Of a DNA stretch of 64,000 nucleotides, positions 57,781-64,000 are shown one piece after another (position 1 is the first letter of the stretch; every line of letters starts with the position of its first letter). Origin of the DNA: Salinimonas marina (GTDB taxonomy: Bacteria; Pseudomonadota; Gammaproteobacteria; Enterobacterales; Alteromonadaceae); the NCBI RefSeq assembly GCF_015644725.1, contig NZ_CP064795.1:2168501-2232500 (forward strand), given 5' to 3'. Below the pieces are notes generated by a model that saw only the letters and a program-made list of their open reading frames with translations, made no database searches and was not told where the DNA came from. Both the position numbers and the translations under genes were made by a program.

Positions 57781-58380
57781 ATGGATACATTATCGTTAGC
57801 CGAAAAACAGGCTCAGTTTGATGAGTTTTTTATGATCAGTCATGAGCTGAATGTTAATGTAAAACCACTCGATGCCAATACGCCGCTGCCGGCGCAAAAT
57901 CAGCTTGAAGATGTTATGCCATACGCATTTCGTATTGCCAGCGAGATGTCCTCCATTGATACCGCGGCAATACGGCCATTAAGAAATTTAAGTGATCACG
58001 CATCGGCCCTGGCAGAGTACTTAACCCACCAGTCAAAAAAGATAGACCTGATGATGTCCTTCATTTTGCAGCAGGAGGATGAGCCTCAGCATCGTTTATC
58101 CACCGTTAAGTTTGGCGGCGGTGGTGTGGTAATTAAAACCCCTGACCCTATCGATGTTGGCACCCATGCTGAAATCAAACTGTTTTTGACTGAAGAAGCT
58201 GCTGCAATTTTTTGTTTTGGTGAAGTTATCACTTGTCACGAAGACGAGGATGGCTACCATATAGCCTTTATTTTTAACCGTATTCGCGAACAGGATCAGG
58301 AACTTTTGGTCAGGGCCAGTCTGCATTTACAAACTATGCAGTTGCGTAAACGCGCCAAGTCCAGAGATGAGGACGCCTGA
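57781..58380 (+). CDS. PilZ domain protein
   Basis: A 199-residue protein with a PilZ-like C-terminal domain, about residues 105-185: VKFGGGGVVIKTPDPIDVG, IKLFLTEE and EDEDGYHIAFIFNRIREQDQ. PilZ domains bind c-di-GMP, but the usual RxxxR/DxSxxG motif is not clear here, so binding is uncertain. N-terminal part is helical. ATG at 57781 is chosen over a TTG 15 bp upstream. It is 53 bp ahead of mfd. Confidence 0.8.
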   Translation: MDTLSLAEKQAQFDEFFMISHELNVNVKPLDANTPLPAQNQLEDVMPYAFRIASEMSSIDTAAIRPLRNLSDHASALAEYLTHQSKKIDLMMSFILQQEDEPQHRLSTVKFGGGGVVIKTPDPIDVGTHAEIKLFLTEEAAAIFCFGEVITCHEDEDGYHIAFIFNRIREQDQELLVRASLHLQTMQLRKRAKSRDEDA

Positions 58381-58433
58381 ACCAATGGCCCTGAGGCCAG
58401 CTTTGTTGCGTTTCTCAACCGAACTCAGGTGAC

Positions 58434-61400
58434 ATGACAGCCACAACCTTAGCCTTGCCTCTTCCCAAACCCCGGACTAATAAGCATGCTGAAGATCATC
58501 AGCATTGGGGTCACCTTCAGGGCAGCAGTTCTGCCTTGGCTATTGCCAGAGCGTATCAGCAGAGCGCCGGACCTGTGGTCCTGCTAACCGCTGATACCCC
58601 TTCAGCGCTCAAGCTGCAGCGTGAAGTTGCCTTTTTCCTGAATACTGATGCGGCCCATGTGCCGCTGTTTCCCGACTGGGAAACCCTGCCCTATGACATG
58701 TTCTCCCCGCACCAGGATATTGTCTCACAACGTCTGGAAACCCTGTACCACTTTTCCAGTCAACGCCAGGGCCTGTTTATTGTACCGGTAAATACCCTGA
58801 TGCAGCGCCTGGCACCGGTGGATTATCTTAATAAATATTTATTGATGCTAAACCAGGGCCAAAACCTGGACCGGGAGCAGTTCAGACGCAATCTGGAACA
58901 AGCCGGTTACCTGCATGTCAGCCAGGTGATGAGCCACAGTGAATTTTCAATACGCGGCTCGGTTATCGACTTGTACCCTATGGGAAGCGAGCGCCCGTTC
59001 CGGTTAGATTTGTTTGATGATGAAATTGAATCCATCCGGTATTTTGACCCGGAGTCTCAGCGCTCCAGTGACGCTGTGTCTGAAATACGGCTGTTACCGG
59101 CCCGGGAGTTTCCTACCGACAAAGACGCCATCACCCTATTCCGCCAGCAGTTTTTGGACCGTTTCGATGCCAGTCAGGCGCAGGAGTCGGTATTTTCGCA
59201 GGTCAGCAAGGGGACTATGCCCAGTGGCGTAGAATATTATCTGCCGCTGTTTTTTGAACACACAGCCACCTTGTTTGATTATCTGCATCCCGATACAAAA
59301 CTGATGCTACACGGCGACTTGCAACAGGCCAGTGAATTTTTCTGGGCAGACGTAAACGAACGGTATGAGCAGCATCGCTACAATATAACCCGGCCACTGC
59401 TGACCCGGATGAGCTGTTTTTGCCCATGAACGCGCTGTTCGAACAAATCAAAAAATGGCCAAGGGTCACCTTGCTTGAAGCCCCGGTTGATGACAAGCCG
59501 GGCTTTACCAACGCGCCCAGCATCAAACTTAACGATATTGCGCTAAACCCACAGAAAAAACAGCCCGCAGAAGCATTGCTCACCACTTTAAATAATGCGG
59601 GTAAGGCCAATGGCCGGATGTTGTTTGTGGCCGAGTCTCAGGGCCGGCGCGAAAATATGCTGGAGATTCTCAAAAAGGCCGACATCAAACCCAAACCGTT
59701 TGATGATTTTGCACAGTTTTGTGACGCCGATGCCCCGGTTGGCATTACCGTGGGGCTGGTAGAAAACAGTTTTAGCTGGTCAGATGAAAATACCGCGCTG
59801 CTGATAGTGACCGAAACTGAGTTGCTGGGTTATAAAATCAGCCAGCGACGATTACGGGAAAAGCGCAGCACCACTGACGAAAACGCCATTATCCGCAACC
59901 TGGCCGAGCTGAATGTTGGCCAGCCAGTCGTGCATCTTGATCACGGCGTGGGCCGATACCTGGGTATGCAAACCTTAGATGCCGGCGGGGTGACCACCGA
60001 ATATCTGTGTATTGAATATGCCAGACAATCTAAGCTGTATGTCCCGGTCGCCTCGCTGCATTTGATTTCCCGTTACACCGGCGGTGACATTGAACATGCG
60101 CCCTTACACGGCCTGGGTTCTGATGCCTGGTCCAAGGCCAAACAAAAAGCCGCCGAACGGGTTCGCGATGTAGCTGCCGAATTGCTTGATGTGTATGCCA
60201 AACGCGCGGCGAATCCTGGCTTTTCCTACCCTATCGAATGGCAGGAATACCAAACCTTTGCCGATAGTTTCCCATTTGAAGAAACCCCCGACCAGCAACA
60301 AGCCATTAACGCCGTTATTCAGGATATGGGCAGTCCCCAGGCAATGGATCGGCTGGTATGTGGCGATGTGGGCTTTGGTAAAACCGAAGTGGCCATGCGC
60401 GCGGCTTATCTGGCCGCAAATCAGGGTAAACAGGTGGCGATTCTGGTGCCCACCACCTTGTTGGCACAACAACATTATGAAAACTTTAAAGACCGTTTTG
60501 CCCAGTGGCCGTTCAATATTCAGGTAATGAGCCGCTTTGTGGGGGCCAAAGCCCAGAAATCGGTGGCCGATGGGCTCACCGACGGCACGGTGGATATTGT
60601 GGTAGGCACCCATAAGTTGCTTAGCAAAGATATCCGTTTTAAAGATCTGGGGCTGGTGATCATTGATGAAGAACACCGGTTTGGGGTGCGCCAAAAAGAA
60701 AAGTTCAAAGCCCTGCGGGCCGATGTCGATATTTTAACCCTGACTGCCACGCCGATCCCGCGGACCCTGAACATGTCATTGTCCGGAATGCGGGATTTGT
60801 CGATTATTGCCACGCCCCCTGCCCGGCGTCTGGCAATTAAAACGTTTGTGCAGCAGCGCAATCAGGCAATGATTCGTGAAGCCATCATGCGCGAAATATT
60901 ACGTGGCGGCCAGGTTTACTTTTTGCACAACGAAGTTGAAACCATAGAGCGAACCGCCGAAGAAATTAGCGAAATTGTGCCTGAGGCACGGGTGGCTATC
61001 GGTCATGGTCAGATGCGTGAACGTGAACTTGAAGGTGTCATGAGCGACTTTTATCATCAGCGTTACAATGTGCTGGTGTGCTCAACCATCATCGAAACCG
61101 GCATTGATGTGCCCTCTGCCAATACCATCATTATGGACCGGGCCGACCGTCTGGGACTGGCGCAGTTGCACCAGTTACGTGGCCGGGTGGGACGCTCTCA
61201 TCATCAGGCATACGCTTATTTACTGACCCCGCACCCCAAGCGCATGACCAAAGACGCCGGTAAGCGACTTGAAGCGATTGCCAATCTGGAAGATCTGGGG
61301 GCCGGTTTTGCCCTGGCTACCCATGATCTTGAGATCCGGGGCGCCGGGGAGCTGCTGGGCGATGAACAGTCAGGGCAGATTGCGACGGTAGGCTTTAGCC

Positions 61401-61924
61401 TGTACATGGATATGCTCGACAAAGCAGTGACGGCCCTAAAAGAAGGCCGGGAACCGTCATTGGAGGATTCATTAAGCGGGCACACCGACGTTGAGTTGCG
61501 TATTGCGGCGCTGCTGCCCGATGATTACATTGCCGATGTTAATACACGCTTGTCGCTGTACAAACAGCTGGCCAGTTGTACCAGTAAAGCCGAAATTGAT
61601 GAGTTTCAGGTAGAATGTATCGACCGCTTTGGGTTATTGCCGGAGTCGGCGAAAAACCTGGTGCGGGTAGCCGAGCTTAAAATTATCGCTAAATCTCTGG
61701 GGATCAGTAAAATTGATTTATCTGCGGCAGGCGGCAGTATTGAGTTTAAAGCGAACACCCCGGTCGATCCCGGTTATATTATCCAACTGGTACAAACGCA
61801 GCCAAAAACCTTCAAATTTGAAGGCAGCAGCAAACTTAAAATTGTGAAGCAGACCGACACCGCCGCGCAGCGTATCGAGCTGACTCAAACCATATTGAAT
61901 GATTTTGCCAAGGAGACGCGCTAA
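58434..61924 (+). CDS. mfd: Transcription-repair coupling factor Mfd, broken by -1 frameshift
   Basis: Mfd of 1163 residues after correction (E. coli 1148). The first frame (58434-59429) covers the UvrB-like N-terminal module and stops after RPLLTRMSCFCP; the second (from about 59420) carries the RNA polymerase-binding domain and helicase. A base added at the C3 run 59404-59406 restores RPLLTPDELFLPMN. Helicase motifs: Walker A GDVGFGKTEVAMR, DEEHRFG, TATPIPRTLNMS, and GRVGRSHHQAYAYLL. It displaces stalled RNA polymerase at lesions and recruits UvrA. Loss of this gene would be costly to repair, favouring a sequencing deletion. Confidence 0.93.
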
Positions 61925-63261
61925 ATGAAGTTTGCGCAAAAAGCATTACTGGCCACCACCTGCTTGTGGTTTACACACAACGCGATGGCCAGTTCTGACT
62001 GGTGGTTTGATGTGGAGGTACTGCTATTTGATCGGGGCCAGGCGGTATCGCAAACCAAAGAGCAATTTGAGTATGCCGAAACACTGGCCCCGGTAAGTGC
62101 TGACTGGGATTTACTGGATGCCTTACTGCGCCCTGACATCAGCGGTCTGAAACAGAATCTGCCGGTGTGTGGGCAAAGCGACTCGCCCCTGTTTGTGGAT
62201 ACACTCACCACCCAGGAAATCATCGACGCCCATCAGCGCTGGCAACAGGGGCGCACCCCCGCCTTAGCGGCAGATGATGCACCGGTGGCCACCAGCGCGC
62301 CGGCATTACCGATAACACCTTATGCCAGTGCCTCGTTCGACTCAGGTGCAGAAAATAGCAGTGATGCCGCCCCGGATCCCTGGCAAATTGCCGGCTACTG
62401 GCTTGAGTTTAACTGGCCGGATACGTCGCCCATAACCGTGCCCCAAACCCGGTTTTGCGAGCAGCCCCAGCCCTGGATAGCGTATGAAAATAATCAATGG
62501 CAGGTCTCAAGACCCGACAACGCACTGCCTGCCCCGATGAGGTTCCCATTACCCCACAAGTCGACAGTGCGGATAATAACGATAGCGCTACCGCCCGGAT
62601 TCTGAGTCCACAGGCCAACGAGCTGACCAGTTTATCAGCCCAGGTGCGCAGTGCCCGCGGACTGACCCGGTTGCTGCATACCACCTGGCGTCAGCCGGTG
62701 GAATTTGGTCAGCAAAACGCCGCCTCGGTACGTGTTTTTGCGGGTAAAAACTATGCTCGTCAGTTTGATTTGTCGGGTCAGCAGCGCGCTGATGAGGTCC
62801 CCACCCTCGAGCTTAACAACACTCGTTTTGAGGACGACAACACCACAGAAAAGAGCTTTTTTGAACAATTAGAAGCACAGCTAGAAAGCAATAAGGATGT
62901 CTCATTTGCCCAGATGATGGCGGCCAGTGAAAAAAACACCACCTTACTACAGGCTCAGGTAAAAAAAGCCAGTGTGGCTTACAATGCGCCCATCTGGCAG
63001 GTTGACGGCTACATCCGGGTGTACCTGAAAAACATTAATCGGGTGCCGTATCTGCATATAGAATCAAGAATGTATTACCGGCAGCCGGTACCCATGACCC
63101 TCAATGATATTGCCAGCGGTGCCGAGCCTCGTTACGAGCTGGTATCGGTCCCCTTTCACCAGATGCGCAGAGTGATCAGTAAACAGCTGCATTATTTTGA
63201 TCATCCTTTATTTGGTATGGTGATAAAGATTCGCCGGGCCGATATTCCTGAAGAGCATTAG
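61925..63261 (+). CDS. csiV: CsiV family protein, broken by -1 frameshift
   Basis: A CsiV-type periplasmic protein of about 445 residues after correction. Signal peptide up to NAMASS, then DWWFDVEVLLFDRG as in CsiV. The second frame (from about 62540) has the conserved VYLKNINRVPYLHIESRMYY and FHQMRRVISKQLHYFDHPLFG. One base added to the C4 run at 62532-62535 joins them (ALPAPDEVPITPQV). CsiV helps LpoA/PBP1A in Vibrio by binding peptidoglycan; here the role is by homology. It follows mfd directly (TAAATG). Confidence 0.88.
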
Positions 63262-63262
63262 C

Positions 63263-63813
63263 ATGAAAATATACACCCGTGGCGGCGATGCCGGCCAAAC
63301 CCGAATCTATGCGGACAAACCGGTTAAAGTCGAAAAGTCAGATGTCATTTTAGACTGTTATGGTGATATCGATGAACTGAACAGCCATGTGGGGCTGCTG
63401 GCCTGTCACTGCCAGTCCTTAGCAGCCAGCACAGAAGATACGTCTGAGCAGCTTGAATGGCTGCAGCAGATACAGCAAAATCTGTTTCAGTTAGGCTATG
63501 CTATTTCGGCCACCTCTACGCTGAGTGACGCTGATGTTTTAGCCCTGGAGCAGCGTATTGATGCGTTAAGCGCCCCCTGGCACCACAGCGCCACTTTATT
63601 TTGCCCGGCGGGCATGTGAGCGCGGCCCAGGCCCATGTGTGTCGTACCGTGTGCCGGCGCGCCGAACGTACTTTGGTGGCCGCCAGTCACGCACACCCGG
63701 TCCCGGCCACTACCCTGGCTTATATCAACCGCTTGTCAGATTACTTTTTTGTGCTCGCCCGAAGCCTGAACCATACGGCCGGGACCAGTGATATTCAGGT
63801 TCCCTCACGTTAA
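63263..63813 (+). CDS. pduO: Cob(I)yrinic acid a,c-diamide adenosyltransferase, PduO type, -1 frameshift
   Basis: A PduO-type ATP:cobalamin adenosyltransferase of 183 residues after correction; it makes adenosylcobalamin. N-terminus KIYTRGGDAGQTRIY with the ATP-site T-x-x-G-D-x-G; C-terminus LPGGHVSAAQAHVCRTVCRR and NRLSDYFFVLAR. They fall in two frames; one more T in the T4 run at 63599-63602 restores TLFLPGGHV. It starts directly after csiV. Adenosylcobalamin users are not in this window. Confidence 0.9.
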
Positions 63814-63873
63814 ACTGAGGGCGCTGCTGCGGCCGCTTTGCCAGACGATGCGCGAGAAGCAGCCGCGGTTTAT

Positions 63874-64000
63874 CTACAGTCGGGTAACCGCCACAATGCC
63901 GGTGATCACGAACGCCAGCAGAACATTCAAAATCGCGCCCTCGCGCGCCATTACCGGCACACTGAGCTTACCACTGCTGTACACAATGGTATTGGTGGGC
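63874..64000 (-). CDS. DASS/SLC13-family transporter, C-terminal end (partial)
   Basis: Cut by the window edge. The last 41 codons read TNTIVYSSGKLSVPVMAREG followed by a hydrophobic span to a TAG stop at 63876-63874. The SPTNTIVYxSG-like pattern and the terminal membrane helix are typical of DASS (sodium:dicarboxylate/sulfate) or ArsB-like transporters. Nothing more can be said; it is convergent with the pduO-type gene. Confidence 0.6.
   Translation of the reverse strand, partial: PTNTIVYSSGKLSVPVMAREGAILNVLLAFVITGIVAVTRL

Noticed and set aside
59400..59440. Programmed ribosomal frameshift in mfd
   Set aside because: No slippery heptamer or downstream pseudoknot is evident, and seven other genes show the same one-base loss at homopolymers, so assembly error is simpler.

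Overview
The window looks like chromosomal DNA of a marine gammaproteobacterium of the order Alteromonadales, most likely Alteromonadaceae. This rests on the gene mix (liu leucine-degradation operon with MerR-type LiuR, CsiV behind mfd, a TonB receptor, a PEP-CTERM protein, a bacteriophytochrome, many c-di-GMP and PilZ/HDOD proteins), not on a marker gene. I see no rRNA, tRNA, insertion sequence, prophage, integron or CRISPR array.

Layout. 0.2-3.6 kb: a broken ASCH-domain gene, a DUF1428 gene, a gene-poor stretch with a degenerate 20-23 bp tandem repeat, a CBS-pair protein and a secreted isoaspartyl peptidase. 3.8-7.0 kb: exonuclease I and a FapA-family protein. 7.0-17.3 kb (minus strand): eight tightly packed genes from a TonB-dependent receptor through a VTT-domain/flavin disulfide reductase fusion, a DUF547 protein, a YnjBCD-type ABC importer and a YnjF-like CDP-alcohol phosphatidyltransferase to a membrane fatty-acid/sterol hydroxylase. 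This is the best candidate for an undescribed functional unit. 17.4-25.3 kb: small membrane protein, M1 aminopeptidase lipoprotein, sensor protein with a degenerate GGDEF site, PEP-CTERM protein, large subtilase. 25.7-34.1 kb: leucine catabolism (thiolase, LiuR and liuABCDE) with a palindromic operator in the divergent promoter. 34.3-46.8 kb: mixed metabolic and membrane genes (DUF885 lipoprotein, GNAT, VOC, MFS, SRPBCC, GlgC, hydrolase, thioesterase, HDOD, glycosyltransferase, SufE, DUF2750). 47.0-54.0 kb: two unknown coupled genes and a red-light module (heme oxygenase, bacteriophytochrome HWE kinase, response regulator with GGDEF-EAL). 54.0-64.0 kb: XthA, CbiM-like permease, phosphoribosyltransferase, LolC/E permease, PilZ protein, Mfd, CsiV, PduO-type adenosyltransferase and the tail of a DASS-family transporter.

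The most important caution is technical. Eight genes (PEP-CTERM, thiolase, DUF885, GNAT, VOC, mfd, csiV, pduO) are each broken by an apparent loss of exactly one base, always at a short homopolymer and mostly in G/C runs. Adding one base restores a family-like full-length protein every time. This pattern fits systematic assembly deletions far better than gene decay, so these are annotated as interrupted but probably intact genes. The ASCH gene, with an in-frame stop, is the one likely true pseudogene.
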